A DNA stretch of 64,000 nt from Streptomyces fructofermentans. GTDB lineage: Bacteria; Actinomycetota; Actinomycetes; Streptomycetales; Streptomycetaceae. The translations under genes were made by a program, and so were the position numbers. Below are positions 8,482-18,156 of the stretch, piece after piece. Position 1 is the first letter of the stretch, and every line of letters begins with the position of its first letter. The notes under the pieces are model-generated. The model was not told the origin of the DNA. It ran no database searches and was given only the letters and a program-made list of their open reading frames with translations. The DNA lies in contig NZ_BMWD01000027.1 of assembly GCF_014651055.1 (NCBI RefSeq), positions 62,151 through 126,150 on the forward strand, read 5' to 3'.

Positions 8482-11010
8482 GTGCGCCTGCCGAGACCCG
8501 TTCTGACGGCCGCGGCCACCGCCACCGCGGCGGCCGCCCTGTTACTGGCGCCGGAGGGCGCCGTCGCCGATCCGACCCCGCGCCCGCCGGTCCGCGAGGG
8601 CTCCGCGCTGCCCGACGCCGCCGCCCTGGCTCCCCTGAGCGCGTCGGACCGCGCGCTGAAGGCCCCGGACGCGGGACCGAAGGGCGGCACCCGCGGCTAC
8701 CCCCGCGAGCAGGTCCTCAGCCCCGATCCGGAGAACCCGGCCGACAAGTCGATCAAGCTCGGACTCACGCCCTACCACGGCATCGCCCCGAGGCTGAACG
8801 CCCTCCAGAGGCTGGGCGACCGGGTGAGCGTCGAGGTCGTCGGCCGTTCCGCCGGCGGCCACCGCCTGTACCTGGTGACCGTCACGGCACCCGAGTCCGC
8901 GGCGGGGGCGCGCGCCCAGGAGCGGATGCGGGACCTCATCGAGAACGAGCCCGCGGCGGCTGCCGGGGACCCCGGCGTCAGGCGCTCGTACAAGACCCCC
9001 GTCTTCTTCAACAACAACATCCACGGGAACGAGTGGGAGGGCACCGACGCCTCCCTCGGGCTGATCGAGGAGCTCGCCACGGCCCGGGACCGGGCCACCT
9101 CCGACCTCCTCGCCCGCAGCCGGGTGTACTTCAACATCACGGCGAACCCGGACGGCCGCATCGCCGGCACCCGCGCCAACGCGGGCGGCTTCGACCTGAA
9201 CCGCGACTTCGTCACCGCGTCCCAGCCCGAGGTGCGGGCGATGCGCCGGATCGCGATCGACAAGCAGCCCGCGCTCATGGTCGACCTGCACGGGTACGTG
9301 AACGGCACGCTCATCGAGCCGGCGACTCCCCCGCACGGCGAGAACTACGAGTACGACCTCTTCCTGAAGAACACCTACGCCAACGCGCTGGGCATGGAGG
9401 CCGCGGTCGACGGACTCGGCCTCACACCCGCGAAGGACGGGGTGGAGCCCGCGCAGATCCCGTTCCGGGACCAGGCGGAGGGCTGGGACGACTGGCCGCC
9501 GATCTTCACCCCCCAGTACATGCCGTTCCACGGCACGGTCGCGGCGCACACGGTCGAGTTCCCGATGCAGGTGAACAACTCCGCGTACGAGACCCTGCCG
9601 GTCGCCGAGCTGCGCCGCCGGTCGGCGATCAACGTCGCCGTCGCGGGCGCGGCGATGCGCGCGAGCCTCGACTACGCGCGCTCGCACCGGACCTCGCTGA
9701 TCGCCGACCAGACCGAGGTGTTCCGCCGGAGCGTGACGGGCGCGGCGCAGGTCGAGGTATCGCCGGAGACGGTGCCGGGCGTGCCGGGCATCGGCCCCGA
9801 GGACGTGTACACCACGGACTTCCCGCGGGGGTACGTCATTCCGGCGGGTCGGGCGCAGCGTTCGGAGCAGGCGGCCGCCCGGCTCGTCGGGCACCTGCTC
9901 GCCAACGACGTCCGGGTCCGGCGCGCGACGGAGGACTTCAGGACGGGCGGGAGGGCGTACGAGAAGGGGTCGTACGTCGTCGACCTGCACCAGCCCAAGC
10001 GCGGTATGGCCAACGTGCTGCTCGCCGACGGCCGGGACATCAGCGGCGACGTGTCGGTGATGTACGACATCTCGGGCTGGAGCCTCGGCAGGCTGTGGGG
10101 TGCGACCGTGGACCCGGTGCGGACGGGCCGGCTCTCCGTGCCGGACCGCGCGGTGCGGGCGGCGGCGCCCGTCGGCCGGGTGGCGGCCCGCGGCGCCCTG
10201 CGGTTGCGGTTGGACGACCCCCGCGCGGTCGCCGCCCTCAACTCCCTTCTGCGGGACGGCGTCCGGGTGACCCTGGCGGCCGACGGCAGCGCCCTGGTGC
10301 CCGCCTCGGCCCGTGCGAGGGCGGTGGACCTGGCGCGGACGTACGACGTGGCCTTCGACGCGACCCGGGCGACGGGCGGCACCCCGCTGCGCCGGGTGCG
10401 GGTCGCCGCCGCCGCGACGCCCGGCGAGCTGCTCGCGCTGCGCGAGATGAACTTCGAGGTGGTGCCCGTCTCGACCGCGGTCCTCAACGCGGGCTTCGAC
10501 TGGTCGCGGGCGGACGTGCTGTTCGCGTCGGCCGGCCTGGACCGTACGGGGCTCGGCGCGGCCGCAGGCGCCTCCCTGGACGCCTTCCTGGCCCGCGGGG
10601 GGCTGGTGGGCCGCGGGGCCGCCGGAGCGGCCCTCAACGCCGCCTCGGGGCTGCTCCCGGTCCGGGCCGTGGAGGGCAACGGCGACGCCAACGGTGTCGT
10701 GCGGGTGGTGAATTCACCCGGCGGGGTCGCCGCCGGGGCGCCGGACCACAGCTTCGTCTACGCACCGCTGTGGTTCGCGGACCTCGGCCCCGGAGTCCGC
10801 GCGGAGCAGTCGTACGCGAGCGGGAACCCCCTCGTGTCCGGCCACTGGCGCGCCCTGGAGGACGGCGGCGGGGGTCCCGGGCAGGCGGCGGGCCGGGCGG
10901 CCGTCGTCAGCGGCCCGCGCGTCGTCCTGTTCGGCACGGAGCCGCTCTTCCGCGACCATCCGAAGGGGGAATTCCCACAGGTGGCACGCGCCTTGTTGAC
11001 AGTGACCTGA
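8482..11010 (+). CDS. Secreted M14 zinc carboxypeptidase-family peptidase
   Basis: An 842-residue secreted metallopeptidase. A signal peptide covers about residues 1-29. The zinc site is the HxxE of NNNIHGNEWEG (His181, Glu184) with the second His in VDLHGYVNG (His270); the catalytic Glu is probably Glu359 in HTVEFPM. A long C-terminal region of about 400 residues follows and resembles the accessory part of other actinobacterial M14 proteins. The start is GTG 8482 with GGAGG at 8472-8476. Codon 21 (8542-8544) is TTA, the only TTA codon I found in a gene of this window, so translation should depend on the bldA tRNA. Followed after 37 bases by a serine hydrolase gene, likely co-transcribed. Confidence 0.88.
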   Translation: MRLPRPVLTAAATATAAAALLLAPEGAVADPTPRPPVREGSALPDAAALAPLSASDRALKAPDAGPKGGTRGYPREQVLSPDPENPADKSIKLGLTPYHGIAPRLNALQRLGDRVSVEVVGRSAGGHRLYLVTVTAPESAAGARAQERMRDLIENEPAAAAGDPGVRRSYKTPVFFNNNIHGNEWEGTDASLGLIEELATARDRATSDLLARSRVYFNITANPDGRIAGTRANAGGFDLNRDFVTASQPEVRAMRRIAIDKQPALMVDLHGYVNGTLIEPATPPHGENYEYDLFLKNTYANALGMEAAVDGLGLTPAKDGVEPAQIPFRDQAEGWDDWPPIFTPQYMPFHGTVAAHTVEFPMQVNNSAYETLPVAELRRRSAINVAVAGAAMRASLDYARSHRTSLIADQTEVFRRSVTGAAQVEVSPETVPGVPGIGPEDVYTTDFPRGYVIPAGRAQRSEQAAARLVGHLLANDVRVRRATEDFRTGGRAYEKGSYVVDLHQPKRGMANVLLADGRDISGDVSVMYDISGWSLGRLWGATVDPVRTGRLSVPDRAVRAAAPVGRVAARGALRLRLDDPRAVAALNSLLRDGVRVTLAADGSALVPASARARAVDLARTYDVAFDATRATGGTPLRRVRVAAAATPGELLALREMNFEVVPVSTAVLNAGFDWSRADVLFASAGLDRTGLGAAAGASLDAFLARGGLVGRGAAGAALNAASGLLPVRAVEGNGDANGVVRVVNSPGGVAAGAPDHSFVYAPLWFADLGPGVRAEQSYASGNPLVSGHWRALEDGGGGPGQAAGRAAVVSGPRVVLFGTEPLFRDHPKGEFPQVARALLTVT

Positions 11011-11047
11011 GGGACCGGCGCACCCGGCGAGATCGAGGAGAGCACGC

Positions 11048-12202
11048 ATGGCACAGGAGATCCACGGCACCGTCGCCGAAGGCTTCGAGGCGGTGCGCGA
11101 GGAGTTCGCGGCCGTCGTCGCCGCCGAACGCCCCGATTACGCGGGCCAGTTGAGCGCGTACGTACGGGGGCGGCGGGTCGTCGATCTGTGGGCCGGGGCG
11201 GACACCGACGGCGACACGCTGTTCGGTGTCTTCTCCTCCACCAAGGGGGCCGCCCATCTGGTCGTCGCCCTGCTCGTGCAGGACGGCACCCTGGAGCTGG
11301 ACCGCGAAGTGGCGCACTACTGGCCGGAGTTCGCCGCAGAGGGCAAGGGCGCGGTGACCCTTCGGGAGCTGCTGGCGCACCGGGCGGGCGTGATCGGCAC
11401 GGACGAGGGCTTCACGTTCGACGAGCTGGCCGACGACCGGGTCGTCGCCGAGCGGCTCGCCACCCAGCGGCCGTTCTGGCGGCCCGGGGCGGCGTTCGGC
11501 TACCACGCCCTGGTGATCGGCGCGCTGACGGGCGAGGTCGTACGGCGGGCCACGGGCCGAACGCTCCAGGAGCTGTACGAGGAGCGGGTGCGCGCCCCGT
11601 ACGGGCTCGGCTTCCACCTCGGGCTGCCCGAGTCCGAGGAGCCCCGCTACCGCTCGGTGCTGCCGATGGCGCCCACTCCCCCGGAACAGGCACTGCTGGA
11701 CGCCACGCCCCGGGGGCCGCACACGCTGGCGGCCATCGCGTTCAACGAGCACGCGCCGGGGGCCGCTTCACTCGTCGAGCTGCCCAACTCCCGTGCCGTG
11801 CGGGCCAAGGGGCCCGCGTCGGCGGGCGGCGTCGCCTCCGCGCGCGGGCTCGCCGGGATGTACGCGGCAGCGATCGGCCGGGGGGACGGCCGTGAGCCGC
11901 TGCTGAAGCCGGACACGATCGCGGAGGTCGGGCGGATCCACTCCGTCGGCCACGACCTGATCGCCCGCGCCCACAAGGCGTACGGCCTCGGCTTCCAGGC
12001 GACGGCGGACATGTGGCACCCGTTCCTGGGCGCCGGGTCGTTCGGCCACAGCGGTGCCGGCGGTTCGCAGGCCTTCGCGGACCCCCGGGCCGCCCTGGCC
12101 TACGGCTACACGAGGCGCCGCATCGCCTTCCCGGGCGGCGCGGCACCGGAGAACCAGCGCCTGGTGCTCGCCGTGCACGACGCGGCACTCGCCCGGCCCT
12201 GA
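11048..12202 (+). CDS. Class C beta-lactamase-fold serine hydrolase
   Basis: A 384-residue cytoplasmic serine hydrolase of the beta-lactamase/EstB superfamily, usually esterases or amidases acting on small esters. The SxxK motif is S63-S-T-K66, the tyrosine motif is FGYHALV (Tyr in a YxA rather than YxN form), and the third motif reads GHSGAGG. No signal peptide is present, which argues against a true beta-lactamase. It starts at ATG 11048, 37 bases behind the M14 peptidase gene, with GAGGAG just upstream, and ends in front of a very strong bidirectional hairpin. Substrate unknown. Confidence 0.85.
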   Translation: MAQEIHGTVAEGFEAVREEFAAVVAAERPDYAGQLSAYVRGRRVVDLWAGADTDGDTLFGVFSSTKGAAHLVVALLVQDGTLELDREVAHYWPEFAAEGKGAVTLRELLAHRAGVIGTDEGFTFDELADDRVVAERLATQRPFWRPGAAFGYHALVIGALTGEVVRRATGRTLQELYEERVRAPYGLGFHLGLPESEEPRYRSVLPMAPTPPEQALLDATPRGPHTLAAIAFNEHAPGAASLVELPNSRAVRAKGPASAGGVASARGLAGMYAAAIGRGDGREPLLKPDTIAEVGRIHSVGHDLIARAHKAYGLGFQATADMWHPFLGAGSFGHSGAGGSQAFADPRAALAYGYTRRRIAFPGGAAPENQRLVLAVHDAALARP

Positions 12203-12214
12203 CCGGCGGGCACG

Positions 12215-12254
12215 CGCGGGGGCCGCGTCCCGGACGTGGGACGCGGCCCCCGCG
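12215..12254. terminator. Bidirectional terminator between serine hydrolase and ohr
   Basis: A perfect 17-bp stem (12215-12231, CGCGGGGGCCGCGTCCC, with 12238-12254) and six-base loop lies between two convergent stop codons at 12202 and 12265. It should end transcription from both sides. Confidence 0.75.
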
Positions 12255-12264
12255 TGCACGGCGG

Positions 12265-12693
12265 TCAGCCGAGCGTGACCGTGATGTTGCCCCTGGTGGC
12301 CTTGGAGTACGGGCACACCCGGTGGGCCTTCTCGAGCAGGGCGCGGCCGGTGGCCGCGTCGACGTTCGGGATCACGGCGGAGATCTCGACGATGATCCCG
12401 AACCCGTCGTCGTTCCTCCCGATGCCGACCCTCGCGGTGACGGTCGAGCCGGTGACGTCCGCCTTCTCCTGGCGGGCCACGACGGCGAGGGCGCCCTGGA
12501 AGCAGGCGCTGTACCCGGCGGCGAACAGCTGCTCCGGATTGGTGCCGGAGCCGCTGCCGCCCATCTCCTTCGGCGGGTTGACCACGAGGTCGAGCGTGCC
12601 GTCCTCGGTGGCGACCCGGCCGTCACGGCCGTTCTCCGCGGTGGCGACGGCGGTGTACAGGACGTCGGAGCGTCGGATTGCGGAGCTGGACAT
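12265..12693 (-). CDS. ohr: Organic hydroperoxide resistance protein (Ohr/OsmC family)
   Basis: A 142-residue OsmC/Ohr-family thiol peroxidase that reduces organic hydroperoxides to alcohols in the cytoplasm as a homodimer. Both redox cysteines are present: Cys64 in YSACFQGAL and Cys127 in HRVCPYSKATRGN, and length and ends match Ohr proteins. The ATG at 12693 has a GAGGAGG site about six bases upstream. It lies downstream of, and in the same direction as, the MDR reductase (95-base gap), with a divergent MarR regulator beyond. Ohr genes are often controlled by MarR-type OhrR sensors, so the nearby MarR could act here; it lacks the proof of a box directly upstream of ohr. Confidence 0.92.
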   Translation of the reverse strand: MSSSAIRRSDVLYTAVATAENGRDGRVATEDGTLDLVVNPPKEMGGSGSGTNPEQLFAAGYSACFQGALAVVARQEKADVTGSTVTARVGIGRNDDGFGIIVEISAVIPNVDAATGRALLEKAHRVCPYSKATRGNITVTLG

Positions 12694-12788
12694 TGAGTGG
12701 GTTCCTCCTCGGTCCGCCGCGACTCGCGCCCACGATCGCGACAGCTTCGGAAGGAAGTTACCGCATGGCGGAAATGCCGGGAAGACCG

Positions 12789-13811
<1,023 letters not shown>

Positions 13812-13847
13812 GGGGGGGCGCCCTTCCTGATGCTGCGGCTCTAATAC

Positions 13848-13884
13848 TTCAGTAACTGAAACAACCATGCTCCTGAATATTTCA
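13848..13884. promoter_or_regulatory. Twin MarR-type palindromes
   Basis: Two perfect short inverted repeats lie between divergent starts at 13811 and 13916: TTCAG-TAA-CTGAA (13848-13860) and TGAA-TAT-TTCA (13874-13884), centres 25 bp apart. They share TTCA/TGAA half-sites, as expected of one dimeric regulator binding twice. The second box would overlap the -35 region of the marR promoter (possible -10 TAGCCT at 13903-13908, which would give an almost leaderless mRNA). Confidence 0.55.
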
Positions 13885-13915
13885 TGATGTCAAGTAACCG
13901 GGTAGCCTGAACGGC

Positions 13916-14350
13916 ATGGCCACGCACAAGACACCCCCGATCGACCCATTGACCCTCGAGGTCGTCGACCTGATCGGCACGGTCGTGGCCCGCTATCACG
14001 AGGAGTACGAGGACGCCGCGTCCGAGCACGCGCTCACGGGCGCGCAGGCACGGCTGCTGAGCCTCCTGTCCCTGGAGCCGCTGCCGATGCGGCGGCTCGC
14101 CCAGAAGCTCAAGTGCGAGCCGTCGAACGTCACCGGGATCGTGGACCGGCTGGAGGCGCGGGGGCTGGTGGAGCGGCGGCCCGACCCCGCGGACCGGCGG
14201 GTGAAGCTCGCGGCGGCGACGGCGGAGGGGTTGCGGGTCGCCCGCAGCCTGCGGGAGTCCCTGCGGTTCGCGCGGGAACCGCTCGCCGGGTTGTCCCGGG
14301 AGGAGCGGGTGGTGTTGCGGGGGTTGTTGACGCGGATGCTTTCCCCTTAG
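13916..14350 (+). CDS. MarR family transcriptional regulator
   Basis: A 144-residue winged-helix regulator. The recognition region MRRLAQKLKCEPSNVTGIVDRLEARGLVERR and the wing DPADRRVKLAAAT are classic MarR. No conserved redox cysteine of the OhrR type is at the N-terminus; a single Cys occurs in the recognition helix (KLKCEPS). It is divergent from the MDR reductase, and twin palindromes in the gap make it the likely repressor of that gene and of itself. It could also reach ohr downstream of the reductase. Downstream lies a repeat array. Confidence 0.9.
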   Translation: MATHKTPPIDPLTLEVVDLIGTVVARYHEEYEDAASEHALTGAQARLLSLLSLEPLPMRRLAQKLKCEPSNVTGIVDRLEARGLVERRPDPADRRVKLAAATAEGLRVARSLRESLRFAREPLAGLSREERVVLRGLLTRMLSP

Positions 14351-14420
14351 GCGGGGGGCCGGGCGGGGTGGGGGCGTGGGTTCGGGGTTCGGGGGTGTCC
14401 GGGTGCGGGTTCGTGGGGGT

Positions 14421-14995
14421 GCTCGCGCCGTTCCCCGCGCCCCTGTGCGACGCGGGCGCCCTCCGGGTCCGGGGTGGGCGGGCAAGCTCGCCGTGACCCT
14501 CGGGGACGCGGGCGCCTTCCGGGTCCGGGGCGGGCGGGCAAGGTCGCCTTGGGCTTCAGGGACGCGGGCTTGGGCCGGGTTTGCGCCGTGCGGGCCGCTT
14601 CTGGTTGCTCGCGCCGTTCCCCGCGCCCCTGTCGGGGCGCTGACGCCCTCCCCTGGTCCGGGGTGGGCGGGCAAGCTCGCCGTGACCCTCGGGGGCGTGG
14701 GCGCCTTCCGTGTCCGGGGTGGGCGGGCAAGCTCGCCGTGACCTCGGGGGCGTGGGCGCCCTCCGGGTCCGGGGTGGGCCGGCAAGGTCGCCTTGGGCTT
14801 CAGGGACGCGGGCTTGACCCGGGTTTGCGCCGTGCGGGCCGCTTCGGGTTACTCGCGCCGTTCCCCGCGCCCCTGTCGGGGCGCGGACGCCCTCCCCGGG
14901 TTCGGGGTGGGCGGGCAAGCTCGCCGTGACCCTCGGGGACGCGGGCGCCCTCCGGGTTCGGGGTGGGCGGGCAAGCTTGCCGTGGGCCTCGGGGT
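14421..14995. repeat. Nested GC-rich repeat array in convergent intergenic gap
   Basis: The 644-base gap between marR and the convergent gene at 14995 is almost wholly repetitive. Unit A, about 26-34 bp and containing CTCGCGCCGTTCCCCGCGCC, occurs at 14421, 14607 and 14852. Unit B, about 55-60 bp and containing GGTGGGCGGGCAAGCTCGCC, occurs about seven times (near 14451, 14508, 14641, 14701, 14756, 14884 and 14943). A 45-bp spacer containing GGGTTTGCGCCGTGCGGGCC occurs near 14563 and 14807. The order A-B-B-spacer, A-B-B-B-spacer, A-B-B shows duplication of a period of about 190-245 bp. The B core GGCGGGCAAGCTCGCC can fold into a hairpin. Unit A resembles a dispersed extragenic sequence I recall from many Streptomyces chromosomes. 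No gene is credible here; 14351-14420 is G-rich without structure. Confidence 0.85.
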
Positions 14996-15714
14996 CAGGT
15001 GCACCACCAGAGGAAGCGGGTGCAGCTTGTCGTGGGGGTCGGGGTGGGGGGTTTCGTCGTGGGGGCGGGGTCCGGGGCGTCCGGCTCGTCGGTCGGGGTG
15101 TCGTCCGGGACCTGCGGGTCCGCGGGCGGCGGCGCGGTCGTCGGGCGGGCCGTGACGGACGGGGCCGCGGACTCGTCGCCGGCCGCGTCCTCGCCCTCGC
15201 CCTTCTTCCCGTCGGGCTTCTTCGACTTCGAGGCCGAAGGGGACGCCGAAGCCTCGGGCGACTTCGCGCCGCCCGCGCCGGAGGCCCCCGTACCGTCGCC
15301 GGAGGACGAGCCGTCCGGCGAGGCGGAGGACCGGCCCGGCGTGTCGTCCGCGGCGGCCGATCCCGGACCGGGCGAGCGGGAGTCCATGCCGAATCCGGCC
15401 AGACTCAGGCCGCCCGCCACGAGCAGCAGTCCCGCGCCGACGAGCACCGCGCGCCTGCGGCGCCGGACCTGCACGGCACGCCGGTCGCGCCGGCCCGCCC
15501 TGGCGTCCCGGCCGGCGCGCCGGCGCGAGCCGCGCCCGCCGCCGTCCACCGGTTCACCGCCCTCGGCGAGGTCGTCGCGCTCGTCCCGCTCGGCGGCGGG
15601 AAGGCGGTCGGCCAGCGAGTCCGCGTACGCGCGGCACGATTCGGCCGATGTGCCGCACCCCGGACAGGCCAGGGCTCCATTGAGGTGCCGTTGGCACGCG
15701 TGGCAGTAGTCCAT
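14995..15714 (-). CDS. Zinc-ribbon membrane protein (SCO2400-like)
   Basis: A 239-residue protein I cannot assign a function. An N-terminal treble-clef or zinc-ribbon motif (C4-x2-C7 and C17-x2-C20 in MDYCHACQRHLNGALACPGC) is followed by a charged Arg-rich region, one membrane segment (about residues 90-110, VLVGAGLLLVAGGLSLAGF), and about 125 residues rich in Ser, Pro, Thr and Asp, ending in the striking CTRFLWWCT. The topology would put the zinc ribbon in the cytoplasm and the tail outside. It resembles what I recall as the SCO2400 family of Streptomyces. The ATG at 15714 starts the conserved segment. Monocistronic; the stop borders the repeat array. Confidence 0.75.
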   Translation of the reverse strand: MDYCHACQRHLNGALACPGCGTSAESCRAYADSLADRLPAAERDERDDLAEGGEPVDGGGRGSRRRAGRDARAGRRDRRAVQVRRRRRAVLVGAGLLLVAGGLSLAGFGMDSRSPGPGSAAADDTPGRSSASPDGSSSGDGTGASGAGGAKSPEASASPSASKSKKPDGKKGEGEDAAGDESAAPSVTARPTTAPPPADPQVPDDTPTDEPDAPDPAPTTKPPTPTPTTSCTRFLWWCT

Positions 15715-15872
15715 GACGCCGGAAGACTAGATTCCTCACAGGGGGCGTTCTTGGGCGGTGCTGTGAAGGTTGTGTAGGGAACCCCCCGTTCCAGTAAGGC
15801 CGTTCGAGGACAGGACGGACCATTCGCGGCCATCCCTCGCCATCGCGTCGAAACCGTTGTGCGTTCGACCCA

Positions 15873-15940
15873 TTGACACTTCTGCCGCGGAATCCTTACT
15901 GTCACGCCAGCATTTCGAACGTGTGACGAAATTTCGAACA
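15873..15940 (+). promoter_or_regulatory. Promoter and TTCGAA boxes of the dehydratase operon
   Basis: A sigma-70-like promoter TTGACA (15873-15878), 18-bp spacer, TACTGT (15897-15902) precedes the dehydratase. Just downstream are two direct copies of ATTTCGAAC (15912-15920, 15931-15939), 19 bp apart; the second belongs to the palindrome CGAAATTTCG (15927-15936). The placement after the -10 suits a repressor. Similar boxes precede the GH51 and IclR genes. Confidence 0.6.
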
Positions 15941-15968
15941 GAGTCGAAGAGCACAAGGGGCAATTTCC

Positions 15969-17126
15969 GTGCGCATCACCGGAATCAGCACACACGTGGT
16001 CGGGACGCCGTGGCGCAACCTGACCTATGTCCAGGTGCACACCGACGAGGGGATCACCGGAGTCGGCGAGACCCGCATGCTGGGCCACACCGACGCGCTG
16101 ATCGGCTATCTGCGGGAGGCCGAGGCCAACCACATTCTCGGCTCCGACCCGTTCGCTGTCGAGGACCTCTTCCGCCGCATGAAGTACGGCGACTACGGGC
16201 GCGCCGGCGAGATCGTGATGTCCGGCATCGCCGTGATCGAGATGGCGTGCTGGGACATCAAGGGCAAGGCCCTCGGGGTGCCGGTCTGGCAGCTCCTGGG
16301 CGGCAGGGTCACCGACCGGGTGAAGGCGTACGCGAACGGCTGGTACACCACGGAGCGCACTCCGGAGGCGTACCACGAGGCCGCCAGGGCGGTCGTCGCG
16401 CGCGGCTACAAGGCGCTGAAGATCGACCCGTTCGGGACGGGGCACTTCGAGCTCGACCACGAGAAGTCCCTGTACGCGGTGTCGCTGATCGAGGCCGTCC
16501 GGGACGCCATCGGCCCCGACACCGAACTGATGCTGGAGATGCACGGCCGGTTCTCGCCGGCGACGGCGATCCGGCTGGCCCGCGACCTCGCCCCCTTCAA
16601 GCCGGCGTGGCTGGAGGAGCCGGTGCCGCCGGAGAACCTCAAGGCGCTGGAGAAGGTGGCCGCGAAGGTGGACATCCCCGTCGCGACCGGCGAACGCATC
16701 CACGACCGCGTCGAGTTCCGCGAGCTCTTCGAGAGCCAGGCCGTCGACATCATCCAGCCGGACGTCGGCCACCTGGGCGGCATCTGGGAGACCCGCAAGC
16801 TGGCCGCGACCGCCGAGACGCACTACATGCTGGTCGCCCCGCACAACGTGGGCGGCCCGGTGCTGACCGCGGCGAGCCTCCAAGTCGGCTTCACCTCGCC
16901 GAACTTCAAGATCCTGGAACACTTCAACGACTTCGCGGACGCGGACATCAAGAAGGTCGTGAAGGGCGCGCCGCAGGTCGTCGACGGCTACTTCGAGCTG
17001 TCGCACGAGCCCGGTCTCGGGGTCGAGCTGGACACGGACGCCGCGGCCGAATTCCCGCAGCAGCAGGCCCGTTTCGACCTGTGGGCGGACGGCTGGGAGC
17101 AGCGCAGGCCGAAGGGGTCGGAGTGA
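15969..17126 (+). CDS. Enolase-superfamily acid-sugar dehydratase (DgoD-like)
   Basis: A 385-residue member of the mandelate racemase/muconate lactonising group of the enolase superfamily, closest in motif pattern to galactonate-type dehydratases, which turn an aldonic acid into a 2-keto-3-deoxy acid. Seen: the KID motif near residue 149, EMHGR near 188-192 (metal ligand and acid His), LEEPVPPEN near 214, ATGERIHDR near 240, QPDVGHLGG near 262, and APHNVGGP with the second catalytic His near 290. The start is GTG 15969. It overlaps the next gene by four bases (GTGA), so dehydratase and dehydrogenase are translationally coupled. The exact sugar acid is not decided by sequence. Confidence 0.85.
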   Translation: MRITGISTHVVGTPWRNLTYVQVHTDEGITGVGETRMLGHTDALIGYLREAEANHILGSDPFAVEDLFRRMKYGDYGRAGEIVMSGIAVIEMACWDIKGKALGVPVWQLLGGRVTDRVKAYANGWYTTERTPEAYHEAARAVVARGYKALKIDPFGTGHFELDHEKSLYAVSLIEAVRDAIGPDTELMLEMHGRFSPATAIRLARDLAPFKPAWLEEPVPPENLKALEKVAAKVDIPVATGERIHDRVEFRELFESQAVDIIQPDVGHLGGIWETRKLAATAETHYMLVAPHNVGGPVLTAASLQVGFTSPNFKILEHFNDFADADIKKVVKGAPQVVDGYFELSHEPGLGVELDTDAAAEFPQQQARFDLWADGWEQRRPKGSE

Positions 17127-18127
17127 GCAGCGAGGTCGTCATCGAGGGGCCGGGCGTCCACCGGCTGGCCCCCCACGAGCCCACCGCGCCGGCCGCGGGC
17201 GAGGCCCTCGTACGGGTCCACGCGAGCGGCATCTGCGGCAGTGACCGCGAGCTCTACCAGGGCACCCGGCCCGAGGGTTACGTGCGGTACCCGCTGACTC
17301 CGGGGCACGAGTGGTCCGGCACCGTCGAGGCGGTCGGCGGCGGGGTCCCCGAGGGCCTCGTGGGGCGCAAGGTGGTGGGCGAGGGCTTCCGCAACTGCCA
17401 GGTGTGCGACCGCTGCCACGCGGGCGAGACGACGCTGTGCACGGCCGGCTACGAGGAGACGGGCTTCACACGGCCCGGCGCCATGGCGGCCACCCTGACG
17501 CTGCCCGCGCGGCTGCTGCACGTACTGCCGGACGACGCCGATCTGACGGCGGCCGCCCTGCTGGAGCCGGCGGCCTGCATCGCGGCGGCGGCGCTCAAGG
17601 CGAACGCGCGCCCCGGCGAGCGGGTGGCCGTCGTCGGGACCGGGACGCTCGGCATGTTCGCCGTGCAGTTCCTGCGGGCCGGTTCGCCCTCGGAGCTGCT
17701 GGTGGTCGGCACGCGACCGGACCGCGAGACGCTCTCGCGGGAGTTCGGCGCCTCCGACTTCCGGACCCGGGACCAGGAACTGCCCGACGATTTCGACGTG
17801 GTGATCGAGACCGCCGGGTCGGCGTCCGCCGCGCGCACCGCAGCCTCCCTGCTCAGGCGTGGCGGACGCCTCGTCCTGACCGGCATCCCCGCTCCGGGCG
17901 CCGAGGGCCTGGACCCCACCGACCTGGTCGTGCGGCAACTGGAGGTGCACACCGTCTTCGGGGCGCCCCCGGAGGCCTGGGCACACACGGTGCGGGTGTT
18001 CGGCGCCGGGCTCCTCGATCCGCTTCCGCTGGTCACGCACGAGCTGCCGCTGGGCGAGTTCGCCCACGCGATCGAGCTCGTGGGGTCCGGCGATCCGAAG
18101 GTCGGCAAGGTGCTGCTCCGGCCCTAG
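17123..18127 (+). CDS. Zinc-dependent alcohol/sugar dehydrogenase
   Basis: A 334-residue medium-chain zinc dehydrogenase. The catalytic zinc residues are in GICGSDRELYQ and PGHEWSG; the structural zinc lobe has four cysteines in CQVCDRCHAGETTLC; the NAD(P) fold begins VAVVGTGTLGMF. It probably oxidises a sugar, polyol or sugar acid. GTG 17123 overlaps the dehydratase stop, with GAAGGGG upstream at 17111-17117, so both are made together. With the downstream importer and the distant lactonase it could form an oxidative, non-phosphorylating sugar route; direction and substrate are inference. Confidence 0.87.
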   Translation: MSSEVVIEGPGVHRLAPHEPTAPAAGEALVRVHASGICGSDRELYQGTRPEGYVRYPLTPGHEWSGTVEAVGGGVPEGLVGRKVVGEGFRNCQVCDRCHAGETTLCTAGYEETGFTRPGAMAATLTLPARLLHVLPDDADLTAAALLEPAACIAAAALKANARPGERVAVVGTGTLGMFAVQFLRAGSPSELLVVGTRPDRETLSREFGASDFRTRDQELPDDFDVVIETAGSASAARTAASLLRRGGRLVLTGIPAPGAEGLDPTDLVVRQLEVHTVFGAPPEAWAHTVRVFGAGLLDPLPLVTHELPLGEFAHAIELVGSGDPKVGKVLLRP

Positions 18128-18156
18128 CGCCCCGGCGCGCGGCCACCCCCCGATGC

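Noticed and set aside
11048..12202. A true class C beta-lactamase
   Set aside because: There is no signal peptide and the Tyr motif is YxA, not YxN; it fits the EstB-like esterases better.
14421..14995. Possible CRISPR array
   Set aside because: Units are GC-rich, of uneven length and contiguous rather than separated by unique spacers; no cas genes nearby.
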